Source of the DNA: Globicephala melas
Lineage: Eukaryota > Chordata > Mammalia > Artiodactyla > Delphinidae
Direction of reading: 5' to 3'
DNA: 64,000 nucleotides
Assembly (NCBI RefSeq): GCF_963455315.2
Contig: NC_083322.1
Coordinates: forward strand, 89,588,251-89,652,250
Position 1 is the stretch's first letter. Each line of letters starts with the position of its first letter. Shown here piece by piece: positions 11,792 through 26,700 of this stretch. Both the position numbers and the translations under genes were made by a program. The notes beneath the pieces were generated by a model. That model saw nothing but the letters and a program-made list of their open reading frames with translations, did not search any database and had not been told where the DNA came from.

Positions 11792-14700
11792 CTGGAAGAA
11801 GACAGAAAGTTCTTGCTTTAAAAGACTTGTTAAGTTCTATCCCTCTTAATAATCATATCTTGTATTTAAGAAGAGTAAATGTGGTCAATCTGATTAAAAT
11901 TGGGAGCTAGAACTTACCAGAGTCACCAACAAGTTTTTTGTCTTCAATTTGAATGATCAAATAATACCTTCCACGACTACTTGGTTAACGTAGAACCATG
12001 TGATACCATGTTGTAATAGAAGTGTATCTTTCAAAGGCCTAATTTAACTTAACCAAAATAAGAATATAATGTGTTGTAGTAACATATTTCTTCACATTTG
12101 TTACAGGGGCCATACAAACTCAAAGGGGCCAAGTGTGCTGGTCAGGGACACTCAGCTTTTACATGAATTACCACTGGTGGCCTAACCACGACTGCTGATT
12201 TATCTTCCTCTAAGTAATGCAAAGAGCTTGTGTTAAATATTTCTTTTTTTTAAATATAGGGAAACAGGTACAGGATGGTATTGACTACATTCTGTTTGAC
12301 AGTTGGTTCTAAAGCTATGATTGGACATCAGATTTAAATTCTGTTCCTATACTTGATCCTTTAAAACTTGGTGACAATTCTGAATCCAACAACTGGGCAG
12401 AGGGTTTCTGGTAAGGCTCTCTTTGTGGGGGCCTCGGGCAAGGTGCTAGATGTGGGGTTTTCTGGAAAACAGCCCTGGGAAACAGAATCATGGCTCTCCT
12501 CTCCCCCACCAGGTCTAATTTTCTGGAGTGGCTTTTTCATCTAACCTTTTTCTGTTTGATAAAACTCTTAATAATCATCCAGGCTTATCTTATGCTATAC
12601 ATTGCTTCATTTCTAATTTAAATTCTTTTTTGCTATTCTTCTTAGACCTTTCTTCAAATAAGAGAAATACCACCAGCCACTTCCCGTACTTGAAGACAAT
12701 CATTAGATTCTTTCCCAGGACCCTCACATCCATTAGTTTTTCACCAAAGGAAACAGCCAGTATAACATAGTGTGCAGAACATAGATCTTGACATCAGACA
12801 CATCTTGCTTCAAATCCTGTTGTCAGTTTAGTGTGTGACCTTAAGCAAATTAGTTAAGCTCTCTGAGCCCTTCTAATTTCCTCATTTGTGAAATGAAGAT
12901 ACCTTCTTTGCATATTGTTGTAAAGATTGAGATCATGAATGTAATGCACCTACCATATACTTGCCTTACAGCAGATACCCATTTTGATTTGTAGTTCTGC
13001 TTTTCCCAAACTAGAGACAGTCCCTTATAGGAGTGAATATTCTAGAAATGAATATTCTAGAATGAAATGGCACTATCCAGTTAAATGATGATTTGCAACT
13101 CTTTCAAGTAAGGAAGTAAAGGAACCTAACTTTCAGTGCTGGGCTAGGCACTGTCTAGGGGCTTCCCATGCATCTGGGGGTCAGGAGGTGTACATTAGCT
13201 TCTCAGCTCCATCACAGATTCATCTATAGATGGAAACAGTAATTCCTTCCCTGCCTCATGGATTGACAAGACCAGAATAAGATCTTTGTTGTAAGTACTT
13301 TGAAAACAAAACGTTCTCTCTCTCTATGCTCAATATTGTGCTAAGAGATCGAGTATCACTATTTTCCATCCTTTTTTGGTACTGGTCTGAGCTTATTTCC
13401 CCCCAGAGTCCCTATGAGACTGACGTTGCTTCAGTTTTCTTTCTTTCTTTTTTTTTTTTTTTTTTTTTGTTATTGCTTCAGTTTTGTAGGGATGAGGCAC
13501 AGAGGCTCAAACAGGTGCTGGACTTTCTGCAGTGTGCTGGAAGAGGCCTCACTATTTTTAAAAGTGTTTTGTCCTAATGTCTAGATACAGGTAAACCTGC
13601 TGAGGAATCTTACCTGACATTCCCGATTACGTAATGCTCCATTTGTGTTTATGGTGAAATCAAATTTTCCTTCTTTTTCCTGAAAAACCAGGATGGAAAT
13701 ATGGATTAGGAATATATTTTTTTAATGTTGAAAAATAAAGGGAAATTTAAGAAGCACAGATGGTTGGTTATACAAATGTGAAAGTCGCCAAAAAGCTGTT
13801 ACCTGACTGGGATTAAACTTCGAAGTACTGTAATCTTTCTTCATCAAAATATGCAAAACAGCATCGTGGATTGTTAAGAAGAATATTGAGTCCTTGACTT
13901 CATCATCAAAAAATTCACACCGTGCCAGCTTCTCAATGAAGTCATCTGAAGAGAAGAAAGAAAGAATAACAGGAAGAAGTAATTGTTTGGCTATGGGTTT
14001 CTCCTTGAGGTTGGGGATTTGAATTTACATTTGCAAATGTGCATTTCACTGATGTTTGGTTAAGTGTTTGGGGGTTGCAATGGTACGATACCAGTGTACC
14101 ATTAGTACAATGTCTTCTGGAACTAAAGGACACCTTTCTAAGAAAATTACACATATAATGTGTTCATGTAAAAACAAAGAAGGAAAAGGTTCAAATGAGA
14201 AAAACTTCTGGCAGGAGACTTGTGAGTTAATCTCCCTCGTTAATGACTGGAGCATCAAATGTAGCTTATTACTAAAAGCTGAGATTCTGCCAAAATAGAA
14301 CGTATACTCATGGACCAGTGCCATGGTTCTGGATTTACTAGTTACTGCTTTAGTCCATTTTCCCAAAGGTGCTGGGTACTATCAGAAAACATCTTCCTTG
14401 GCACCGTACATTACCTCTCCAGTCATCTTTGAGGAATTCTATTCTTGTAGGCACTAACCAGCATTGTTTGCACAGATAACCAAATATTACATCATGTCTA
14501 CTATATGCAAAGCCCTGGCTGGGTAATATGAAGGATCAAAACCTAAGTTAGACATGAATCTTGTCCTGGAGTGAAGGTAGAGCTCTTATATACTATCTTA
14601 ATGAAAGGGAAATTGTTGTAGAATCATAAAGGCAGGAAGCAATCTGATTTTTTTCTTTAATGTTTTTTTGGGGTCTTAAATAATGCCTAGCACAAGGTAG

Positions 14701-17700
14701 GTCCTCAGATTTTTGAAGAATGAATAAGAGAGGCACAGATCATGTGCTATGGAAATTCAGAGAAAGAAGGGTAAAGGTTGTTTCCTCTTGGCAGGATTCT
14801 GGGAAAACTTGATGAAGCAGTTACCGTTTAAAAGAATGCCTAGGATCTGGAGAAAGAAGGATGAAGAGAAGGTATGAAAGGGTGGAGATGGGAAAGTCTG
14901 TTCACAGGCAAACTTTCAATATCGACAAGACCTAGCAGTGTCTGAGGGAGAGGGAGAGAGGAGGGCATTGTGGTTGCCAGAACCCAGGATGCAGGTGGGT
15001 GGTGGTGTGCAGTGAGAGGGAAGGTGATGATCTTAGTTGAGGACCAAGAGGGATGCCAGGCAGCAGAGGCAGCAGGAAAGGACAATCTTAAAAAACCTGG
15101 GATGATGGAGAAAGAATAAAATTGTTTAAGAGATTAAAGGGTTACTGAGATTAAGAGAATATTTTTAATTATAAGGAAGCCTTGAAACTAGAGTATATCT
15201 GTAGATTTTATGGATAGGAGCCAGTAGAGAGCAAAAAATTAAAGATGCCAATTTCACGCCTCCCTCAATTTCACTTGTCCTCCCTCTCCCTAAACTGTTT
15301 TCCCCCAAGATACTGTCAAGGTTGACTCCCTCACTTCATTCCAGTTGCTGCTCAAATGTTGCATTACTGGACATCCTTGATCACCTGTCTAATATAGCAT
15401 TACCCCTGTGGCTCTATGTCTCGTAACCCTGCTCTTTTCTTCACAGTGCTTATCATTACCTGAAATATCTTTTTATTTGTTTATTATCGGGCTTTCCCAC
15501 TAGACTATAAGTTTCATGAGAAAGATTAATGGGATGAGTCAGAAAATGGGATGGGAGAATATTCTAGGCATGGACAAGGACACTGATTAGTTCTTGCAGA
15601 GGACTTAGATGAGAACTGATAAGGATCTGGATTAAGGCTGTAGAAATGGAGAGGAAGAGTGACTCACTAGGGAATATTTATGGTGACTCACTGAATATAG
15701 AGGGATGGGGAGGAGAAATTAAAGACGGCTCCAAGGTTTCTACTTTGGGCAACTGGGTGGGTATGTGGTGATGCAGTGATCAAGATAGAAAAGGAGAAGG
15801 AGTAGTTTTGGGAGGGAAGGTAATATATTTAGTTTTGAATACATGTATCTTAGGTACTTGGAGGACATCCAGATGGTTGAATACAGGGTCTGCAGCTCAG
15901 AAGAAAGGTCTGGGCTGAAGATGTAGTTAGCGGATTCATTAACCTGTAGACATACTTGCAGTCATAAGCATGCTAAGAGATTGGCTTAGAAAGAGTTGAT
16001 AGAATTAGAACCATAGGGTTTAGGTTTGAACCTTGGGGAAGACCGACTGCGGTGTGGAGAGGAAACAATGTCAGACACTGTGGAGCTCTGAGAGTGGTGG
16101 GAAAGGACTCAGAAGAACGGTCTTGCAGAAGTCAGGGAGACAGAGGCTAAAGAAAGGTACCTCAATGCTAAAGTAAGCTCCAAGAGAATGAGGCTGGGCT
16201 GGGGGTGGTTGATCTTGACAACCTGGACATCATTGATGACCTTGGCAAGGGCAACCTCATCAGTGAGGTGAAGCAGAAACCAGGTAATTATGGGCCGATG
16301 AATCGAGGGAGGTGAGGAAAAGAGAAAACAAGCCTACTTTTCTAGGAAGTTTAGGGTAAACAGTGGTTACATATTCACTCCTTTGCTGCCTGTTAAACTA
16401 GGATTCAAATTGTAAAGTTAATTACATATTGACACAACTCAAATATAAATATGCTGTTCCCTAGAGATTTCTATTGGAAATCTACAAATTAGATTTCCTT
16501 CTTGGTGATCATAAAAAGTGCCTGTTCTTTGGAGAAGCTGTCTAGATTGAGAGTTAGCAGTAAAGAAATTGTCAGAATATAAAAACAAAACAACTTACCA
16601 TCAGTTCCAACAATATACACATCTACCTGAATCCTGATAAATTCTTGCAAGATCTGTTAAAAAGAAAGTAGATCTTCCTTAGGGAACAGTTTCACTTGTC
16701 AGAATCATAAAGAAAACTATCATAATTATGTCTTAGGGTGATATGTTGCTTTCAGAGCCTTTTACATTTTGAAAAGAGACAATAGTATAGAGATACTAAA
16801 GTTAATAACAAGGCTCTATCACAGAAAGAAAGAAATCCAAAGGAAAGAACTCTAAGGAAGGATGATGGGAAAATGTTCTGCCTTGACTCTATGACTCTTC
16901 TTCTATGGGATGATCTTGACTTAGAGCTTTCATCTATATAAAAGTTTAAAAACCCCATGACCCGTACACATTGTTCTTTTTATTCCTGTCCACAGTGCCT
17001 GGAGGTATCTAGCACCAATGAATCTTTATCCGTTTTCCTGGTCTTTAGGCTAAGAACAAAGGCCAGTAGTGATATGAGAAAGGTCATATGAGGTTAAGAA
17101 AAGTATCTTGTACTGTTGATCAGTTTAGCGATCATAAATATCACTATTATCATCAGTAAACACTTTTAGAGCCTCTACTGGGCTGAAGTAAGAATTAGGA
17201 CCTTAAGGAAACCAAGGAAACCTAAGGCAGAGTCCCCATCCTTTGTGCTATACTGCCAAGATCAAAACATAAACTTTTTGTGTATTTTCTCCTCCAAAGC
17301 TAAAATAGACAGAAGCAAAGAAAAAGAAAAGGCAAGCAGTCTCAAAAGTTATGTGATGTTTAGATTTTTTTTTAAAGATAGTTTGAAGGAAATAAAATTG
17401 ATCCTATTTTTGAATTTTATATCCAGTTCACCTATACTTAATAGATCTTAGGTCAGTTTTTATGTAGGCAGATTTCTATAAAAAAATAAGCAAAAGAGGG
17501 GAACTTGGAATTCTTAAATTCTCTTGATATCTGTTTCTGCATTTCTGTTAGAAACTCATTATTTTAGAAATGCTGACGAAACTGTGCAAAGAAAACAGCC
17601 TGCAACCTGACTGTTACAAGTTCCGTTTTAAAATCACATGTGATATTTATTCTTTTGCATATCTACTTAAAAAAAAACACACATTATTATATAGTCAAGT

Positions 17701-20700
17701 GAAATCTCACTGGCTTATGAAAGATGAGGATAAAAACAAAAGGCCACTTTTTTGTTCCACTTTTTCCCAAGACCTCCTCTATTTCAGGACAATTTAGATA
17801 CAACACCCGCAAGGATTTGAAGGCACTGCAGAATTGGAATTTAATAGGATTATGAGCATTGTTGTCTATAAGCATACATTAGAAATTATATGCAGTCTCA
17901 TGGGAAATGCACTTTGAAAGAGTTCTCTGAACATGCCCCACCTGCACTCCCTCCATGAAATATTCTAAGATTAAAATTTACTTCTACTTAAGCATGTGTT
18001 ATCTAAAGGAGCATCCTTCCACAAATACACCTTTTTTACCTTTAGTGACTGATTAGCTGTTTCCATTCAGAAAAGAGAAATTACCATTTTGAGACCCCTC
18101 ATTGATGAAATGTCAAGAAATGACACTGCTGAAAAGTCAAGAATGAGGCTGTGGAGGTTGATTTTAGGGACCGTGATATTGAAAGGAAGATCAGCGTTCC
18201 AGTCTATCTGGAAGGGCAGGTCTGTTGTATTGATGGGCTGATCCAGTTCTTCTATATTATCATTGTCCAGCTCTTCGTCAGAATCTTTAAAGCCATCAAC
18301 AGTACATATATATCCTTTCTGCAAGAGAGGATACTAATATGCATAAGAACTGTGACCGAGAAAAACACTGTAGGCAAAGATGTCACAAAAAAAGAAACCT
18401 ACAGGCCAATATCGCTGATGAACATAGATGCAAAAATCCTCAACAAAATACTAGCAAACAGGATCCGACAGCACATTAAAAAGATCATACACCGTGATCA
18501 AGTGGGGTTTATCCCAGGAATGCAAGGATATTAACAAATATTACAAATTGAAGGAGAAAAACCATATGATCATCTCAATAGATGCAGAAAAAGCTTTCGA
18601 CAAAATTCAACACCGATTTATAATAAAAAACCCTCCAGAAAGTAGGCATAGAGGGAACTTACCTCAACATAATAAAGGCCATATATGACAAACCCACAGC
18701 CAACGTCATTCTGAATGGTGAAAAACTGAAACCATTTCCACTAAGATCAGGAACACTCTCACCATGCTTATTCAGCATAGTTTTGGAAGTTTTAGCCAGA
18801 GCAATCAGAGAAGAAAAAGAGATAAAAGGAATCCAAATTGGAAAAGAAGAAGTAAAACTGTCATTGTTTGCAGATGACATGATACTATACATAGAGAATC
18901 CTAAAGATGCTACCAGAAAACTACTAGAGCTAATCAATGAATTTGATGAAGTAGCAGGATACAAAATTAATGCCCAGAAATCTCTTGCATTCCTATACAC
19001 TAATGATGAAAAATCTGAAAGAGAAATTAAGGAAACACTCCCATTTACCACTGCAACAAAAAGAATAAAATACCTAGGAATAAACCTACCTAAGGAGACA
19101 AAAGACCTGTATGCAGAAAACTATAAGATACTGATGAAAGAAATTAAAGATGACAAAAACAGATGGAGAGATATACCATGTTCTTGGATTGGAAGAATCA
19201 ACATTGTGAAAATAACTATACTACCAAAAGCAATCTACAGATTCAATGCAATCCCTATCAAACTACCAATGGCATTTTTCACAGAACTAGAACAAAAAAT
19301 TTCACAATTTGTATGGAAACACAAAAGACCCCAAATAGCCAAAGCAATCTTGAGAAAGAAAAAGGGAGCTGGAGGAATCAGGCTCCCTGACTTCAGACTA
19401 TACTACAAAGCTACAGTAATCAAGACAGTATAGTACTGGGCTTCCCTGGTAGTGCAGTGGTTAAGAATCTGCCTACCAATGCAGGGGACATGGTTCGAGC
19501 CCTGGTCCGGGAAGATCCCACATGCCACAGACCAACTAAGCCCACATGCTGCAACTACTGAAGCCTGCGCGCCTAGAGCCTGTGCTCCACAACAACAGAA
19601 GCCACCACAATGAGAAACCCACACACTGCAATGAAGAGTAGCCCCTGCTCGCTGCAGCCGGAGAAAAGCCCACATGCAGTAACGAAGACCCAACGCAGCC
19701 AAAAATAAATAAAAGAAAAGAAAAAAGATATTATGGTACTGGCACAAAAACAGAAATATAGATTAATGGAACAGGATAGAAAGCCCAGAGATAAACCCAT
19801 TCACATATGGTCACCTTATCTTTGATACAGGAGACAAGAATATACAATGGAGAAAACACAGCCTCTTCAATGGTGCTGGGAAAACTGGACAGCTACATGT
19901 AAAGGAATGAAATTAGAACACTCCCTAACACCATACACAAAAATAAACTCAAAATGGATTAAAGACTTAAATGTAAGGCCAGACACTACAAAACTGTTAG
20001 AGGAAAACATAGGCAGAACACTCTGTGACATAAATCACAGCAAGATCCTTTTTGACCCACCTCCTAGAGAAATGGAAATAAAAACAAAAATAAACAAATG
20101 GGACCTAATGAAACTTAAAAGCTTTTACACAGCAAAGGAAACCATAAACAAGACGAAAAGACAACCCTCAGAATGGGAGAAAATATTTGCAAATGAAGCA
20201 ACTGACAAAGGATTATTAATCTCCAAAATATACAAGCAGCTCATGCAGCTCAATATCAAAAAAACCAACAACCCAATCCAAATATGGGCAGAAGACCTAA
20301 ATAGACATTTCTCCAAAGAAGATATACAGATTGCCAACAAACACATGAAAGGATGCTCAACATCACTAATCATTAGAGAAATGCAAATGAAAACTACAAT
20401 GAGGTTATCACCTCACACCAGTCAGAATGGGGTTCATCAGAAAATCTACAAACAATAAATGCTGGAGAGGGTGTGGAGAAAAGGGAACCCTCTTGCAATT
20501 TGGTGAGAATGTAAATTAATACATTCACTATGGAGAACAGTATGGAGGTTCCTTAAAAAACTAAAAATAGACCTACCATATGACCCAGCAATCGCACTAC
20601 TGGGCATATACCCTGAGTAAACCATAATTCAAAGAGTCATGTACCACAATGTTCATTGCAGCTCTATTTACAATAGCCAGGACATGGAAGCAACCTAAGT

Positions 20701-23700
20701 GTCCATCGACAGATGAATGGCTAAAGAAGATGTGACACATATATACAATGAAATATTACTCAGCCATAAAAAGAAAGGAAATTGAGTTATTTGTAGTGAG
20801 GTGGATGGACCTAGAGACTGTCATACAGAGTGAAGTAAATCAGAAAGAGAAAAACAAATACCGTATGCTAACACATCTATATGGAATCTTAAAAAAATGG
20901 TTCTGAAGAACCTAGGGGCAGGACAGGAATAAAGATGCAGACATAGAGAATGGACTTGAGGACACGGGGAGGAGGAAGGGTAAGCTGGGAAGAAGTGAAG
21001 AGTGGCATGGACATACATACACTACCAAGTGTAAAATAGATAGCTAGTGGGAAGCAACCACATAGCACAGGGAGATCAGCTTGGTGCTTTGTGTCCACCT
21101 GGGGGGGGTGGATAGGGAGGGTGGGAGGATAGGGAGGGTGGGATGGAGACGCAAGAGGGAAGGGGATATGGGGATATAAGTATACGTATAGCTGATTCAC
21201 TTTGTTATAAAGCAACAACTTACACACCATTGTAAAGCAAATATACTCCACTAAAGATGTTAAACAAAACACTGTATGTGAGGGATAAGTAGTGAATTTC
21301 TGAAGCATAGATTCAGAGTTGGGTCAATTGATGGGATTGTAAACTGTTTTATTTGGAGAATAAAAAATTTCTTAGGGGCTTCCCTGGTGGCGCAGTGGTT
21401 GAGAGTCCGCCTGCCGATGCAGGGGACACGGGTTCGTTCGTACCCCGGTCTGGGAAGATCCCACATGGTGCGGAGCGGCTGGGCCTGTGAGCCATGGCTG
21501 TTGAGGCTGCGCGATTGGAGCCTGTGCTCCGCAACGGGAGAGGCCACAACAGTGAGAGGCCCACATACCGTAAAAAAAAAATTTCTTAGGAGAATACAAT
21601 TTTAAGGAGACCCTTAAAAACATGACACTAATTGACACACAAAGTACCTTGTTTATCCGGCATTTCATTTAAAGGAATGGAACCAACCTCTTGAACTACA
21701 TTTTACTAAGCTTTTAGGTACAATATGCAGAAATGTGGACAAGAAGCTTACCAGTGTCACTTGCAACAGACCTTTCTTCTGCAGTTTTCGGATTTTCTTC
21801 AAAGCTTTGTTGCGCTTGCGAAGAATTCGAAGTGGACTAAAGCCAACCTGAAAAGCCCATTGCTGTGTTACAAGAATGCTGAACATTCTGCTACTTATAT
21901 AGCATAATTCTAGTTAATGGCATAATTCTACTTATATAGCATAATTAAGCGGGGTGGGTTGAGGGATTGGGGCACATAAAGCAGATATTTGAAATAAAAT
22001 TTACAAGTGGTCCAAACATCATCATTGAGAGCATTGTATCAGACCTATGGTCTGCTCAGCCTGTATACAGTTAACATTCAAAAACCTCTGTACCATCCAG
22101 GTTTTATCCCTAAAGTATCCATTAATGGGTCTAAATTCTATTTGAAGTTTTTGTTTTTGTTTTTGGCCCACACAACCCTTAGGGAATTTTATTTTATTTT
22201 TTCTATTTGTTGAATATGAGTGGCATCTAATTAGTATCCTGCTTCTGGATACTTTTTATTCTATTAAAATTTGTATGATTATATTTTATAATATCTACTA
22301 TTATATGTCTTATTTTATACTTTTAGTATTAGATCTGAGAGTAACGTTCATTTTTCCCCTTTTCAAAACAAATGTGTTCTTATTGTGGTAGTATTTAGCT
22401 CCAGAGTAATAAGTAAGGAGGATCAAATTATGTAATAAAAAAATCATTGACAAAAAAATGTAGTGAGATGGAAAGATAAGTGAAAAGGACAGTATCTAAA
22501 GCCAGATAGACAGTATGATCCCATTTTTGTAAAAAAAAAAAAAAACTTGTTGGGTAGAAAGGTATTTGATGCATAACAAATGAGTAAAAATAGTTAGGGT
22601 TTAAGGCAGAAGCTCTGTGCAAGGTACAGAGTGGACCAGAAGGCATGTGAAAGAGTGAGTGCTGAGCTTTTGTTTCTTAACCTTAAAGTCTGCTTCTTTG
22701 TCAGCTTCTCTCCAGTCCACCAGGGACACTAGTTGTTATTTAGTGTTAAATATTCATTTATATTATATTTATTCATTTCACTTATAAGTATTCATTTGCT
22801 ATCCTGAATCTCTTCAAGGATGCAGTCAAATATTAAGGACTCGTGTTGTTTCTGAAGTTGATTCCCAAAGAAAATCTGTAGGAGATCATCTATTAAAAAC
22901 CAGCAGCCCAAAATCTTGTGGTAAATCTTTTTACTTTACAGCAGAATTTAATAAAAAGGGTCTCTATATTGGACCTTATACAAAAAGTCTCAGGCTTCCC
23001 TGGTGGCGCAGTGGTTGAGAGTCCACCTGCCGATGCAGGGGACACGGGTTCATGCCCCGGTCTGGGAAGATCCCACATGCCGCGGAGCGGCTGGGCCCGT
23101 GAGCCATGGCCGCTGAGCCTGCGCGTCCGGAGCCTGTGCTCCACAACGGGAGAGGCCACAACAGTGAGAGGCCTGCGTACGGCAAAAAAAAAAAAAAAAA
23201 AAAAAAAAAAGGTCTCATTTCCCAACATGTTAATGGACCCCTTATAATGTAGTTCCACCTGCCCTGGGACACAGGATACAAAAACACAAACACAACCCAG
23301 CCTCAACATATGTGAAATGAATGACACTCCTGTTACAGAACAAGCATTTCTTCCCTAGATATTCAGTGGAATTAAAAAAAATTAATAACCCCAAACCTTA
23401 CAGCATCGATAAGTTTCTGCTTAAAGAAACTAATGTTTGCAAAGTAAATAGGAGATGGACATCTGAAAATCTTCACACCGTCTGGTTCATACATCTGTAA
23501 GGCAGAGAAGTCATAGTAGATGGTGCCCATTAGATTTATATTAATATCATTTAGCCAATCAAAGAGAAAAATGAGTTTTCCTTACTTCAGAGTAATCTTT
23601 TCTATTCTTATAGATGTTGCTCCTGCCAACATTAGCCAGCGTGCTGCACTTGGGACTGTAGGAAAAATCAACACCGAGTGAATCATTCATGCATATACGT

Positions 23701-26700
23701 TAGGCCTATGAGGCTAACGTCGATGTTTTCCCAGCATCCCAAAGCAGGCTCACTTTTCCAAATTTTAAAGGTTGGGGAATCCTCACGCCATCATGCCCTG
23801 GAGGGCATACACCTTCTTTGACTGACCCTCCCACAGCTCCTGGAACCGTGCCTCTCCTCCCATTTACCACATCCAGTTTACAAAGCACTTCCATATGCTT
23901 TGCCATTTTGATTCTGAATATCAGTTAGTGGGTGAAATAAGGCAGATACAGTCACCTTGTTGTATAGATAAGGACATGGAGAAGTATCATGATTTGCCTA
24001 TGACCACTCAGTTTGTCTCTGTGTTTGATGGGTCCCCAAGAAATGAATGAAAATATAAGTGAATAAACAAGGGCAGGAACATTTCAATGTAAATGTGTTC
24101 CGTCCAGGATCAACCTTAACTATGATAACACCTTCTGTTCTAGAACACCTTAGATCCCAACAAGCCTTATCTCTCTGTCACGCCATGTAATCCAACATAG
24201 GCTGAGTGACCACACGGTGGTGACATTACACGGCAGAGATTTAAGAATCCAAAGATGTTTGGACTGGAATTCTGTTTGGAATTCTGTTAAAAATCAAGAA
24301 TTCTAAGTAGCTTTTGTGGCATTTCGGGATGAGCGGGGCCTTTGAGAAGTTTTCTAATCCAGCTCCTTGATTTTCAGGTGGGAGTCCAATCTAACAACCC
24401 ATCCGGAGGAACAACAACACTCCCCCAGACACGGAGAATCTCAGAATCTTCTCAGAAACACTTTCCCATGTTTAACAAGTCTGAGACAAAGACACCAAAC
24501 CTGCTCAGAATAGAATTACCACCAGTTTACAGCTGGGCAAACAGACTCAGAGATTTATGATTTCTTTGAATTGGTGTCAAAGCAGGGAGCAGACCAATAA
24601 CTGGTGGGATCTGGCTGATGCTCTAAGGTTGGGCCATTCTTTCACCCTCAGGCCTTGGGGTGAGGCAGAACAGATTGGCCAATCTTCTCTTCCTTTTTTT
24701 TTTTTTTTTCTCTCGCTACACGGCACAGCATGTGGGATCTTAGTTACCCACCAGGGATAAACCCTCGCCCCCTGCAGTGGAAACGCGGAGTCTTAACCAC
24801 TGGACCACCAGGGAAATCCCAGGCTTAGCCAATCTTGATAGATTTGCATACCTATCAACTAAACTGCTTTTCCCTTAACAAGTGACAGGTTTTTTTCTCC
24901 TCCGACCTGGGCAGGTCAAAGCCTGCAAGGATGCAGACCACAATGAGCACTTACAACTGGGTCCTGAAGACGATAGTCAGGAGCTGAAGCGCCACACTAG
25001 CAGCCAGGCCTAAACCGAGGCCCAGGACAACGGCAAAGATGAAGGTCATGACCCAAATTAGCTGTCAAAAGAAGGCAACACATACACCACCATTTACTCT
25101 CATTTAAGTACAGTGTCCTAGGTCCAGAGCTATGAGAAAGCATGAACTTCTAGGGCCCAAAGCAGAAGTTGGGAGTGCACAGCAGAACGGGCCTGCCTTG
25201 AGGTCATTTCTGCTGGCTCGGGTTCTGAGCTGCAGAAACACAAGCAAATCTTTTCAAAAATCCCAAGAGAGTGTATCCATTTCTAATCCCATCCCTGGGC
25301 CAGTTAAGGAAATGATCGAATCTGTCACAGCGAAAATTCCAGAACCAGCTGCTCTTTGTCAAAATCAGCAAATTAATTGGTAGAGCCTGGACTAATCTCT
25401 TACTTTTGGTCCTCTGATTTAATTAAAGGCTACTGTCTCTACCAGACTCCTAGCATGCCAAAAAAGTGTTAAAATCCCTAACACTGATCTATCAGCAGCA
25501 AAACTAAACCAAGTGTGGTTTATTACTTTATGCTTGTTAAGTACCATAAGCTATGTTAACAAGCCTTTTTACACCACAGACTTTGACCCTGATATAATTA
25601 GAGACATGGGCTTCTCATTGTAAGGCATGCTGAGAGAGGGGAGCCTTTATAGAGTGTTTCCAAAAGGAACGTTCAGAATTTTTCTTCACAGATTCTCTGG
25701 AAACTAACATATGATGTAATGAAGAACAGAAGCAATGCATACCCTAAGATTCAGAGAGTTTCTGTGGTGTTAGAGGTGACTTCAAGAAGTTTTAGAACAG
25801 ATCTAAGAAGTTCTCTCCTTGTGTTTCATGGACCATTGCCTACTTGTAAGTAGCTCATCCTTTTACATTAAAATCCCAGAGAATAGTCATTAGAGTATGT
25901 AGTTTCAGGATAGCAAATAAAACAAACTCAGGTTATTTAAACAGACAGATAGAAACAAAATTTCACTTTGTTTGCAATATAAATATGCATTTTACATCAG
26001 CATTAAAATGTCATTCTGATTCCTCTCTCTCAAATACCATCGCCTCTACTTACACAATCATACTTATCCTTTCGCCACAATCTTCGTATTTCTGTAAACT
26101 GCATCAGCATTCCTTTCAAGTTTCCAAGGGCTAAAGCTGCCAGGACAGACTGTGAAAAACATAAAGAGCAGATGTACTTTGAGATAATCCAATAACCATA
26201 GAGAAGCAAAGGTGAAGGTTGTAAATAAGTGAGTCCTTTCCAGGGCCTCAAGGCCTATCAAAGGATACACCCTTTTCTGGTGTGCAATGCCATGCACAAT
26301 ACACCAGACCCAGGACTGTGAGCTGTCCCCAGCCATGATTTTGTCCCCACCACAGTGACAGGGACATGCCATAGATGATCTGATAGCATTTACTCGCCTG
26401 TACCTTGGGTCAGAGAAAGGCAGATCTGAAGACCTATGACCAAAAGAAATTCTTCCCAAGCAGAGGTGGTCTAGTGTATGTCTATTTACTGTAGGTAGGG
26501 AGAGGGGGTTGCTCTTTGTTTAAAAATAAAACTTGGGGGGACTTCCCTGGTGGTCCAGTGGTTAAGACTTTGCCTTCCAATGCAGGGGGCGCGGGTTCCA
26601 TCCCTGGTCGGGGAGATAAGATCATGTCTCGCGGCCAAAAATCCGAAACGTAAAACATAAGCAATATTGTAACGAATTCAATAAAGACTTTAAAAATGGT

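Larger units (their letters stand above)
13946..16598 (-). other. SLC26A3: SLC26A3 intron 18
   Basis: Contains an L2 fragment (about 15245-15520) and an unassigned ancient repeat (about 15540-16320). The stretch at 13946-15240 shows no feature I can name. The antisense frames around 14046-14366 and 14840-15085 are chance open frames in intronic sequence. Confidence 0.6.
18373..21265 (+). mobile_element. 5'-truncated L1 in SLC26A3 intron 16, antisense to the gene
   Basis: L1 ORF2 from within reverse transcriptase to the 3' UTR. The RT catalytic motif FADDMILY is at about 18866-18890, and the C-terminal ORF2 region and a G-rich 3' UTR follow. The frame is broken between 18494 and 18783 and by a CHR-1 SINE at 19439-19728. 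The target-site duplication aaaacactgta lies at 18362-18372 and 21266-21276. It is dead for retrotransposition. Confidence 0.93.

Noticed and set aside
18151..18534. 127-codon plus-strand frame joining SLC26A3 exon 17 and L1
   Set aside because: It is the antisense of exon 17 fused by chance to truncated L1 ORF2; there is no start context or support for a chimeric gene.
23697..23720. Inverted repeat ACGTTAG...CTAACGT with a 10-base loop
   Set aside because: A seven-base stem is expected by chance in 64 kb, and nothing near it suggests a role.
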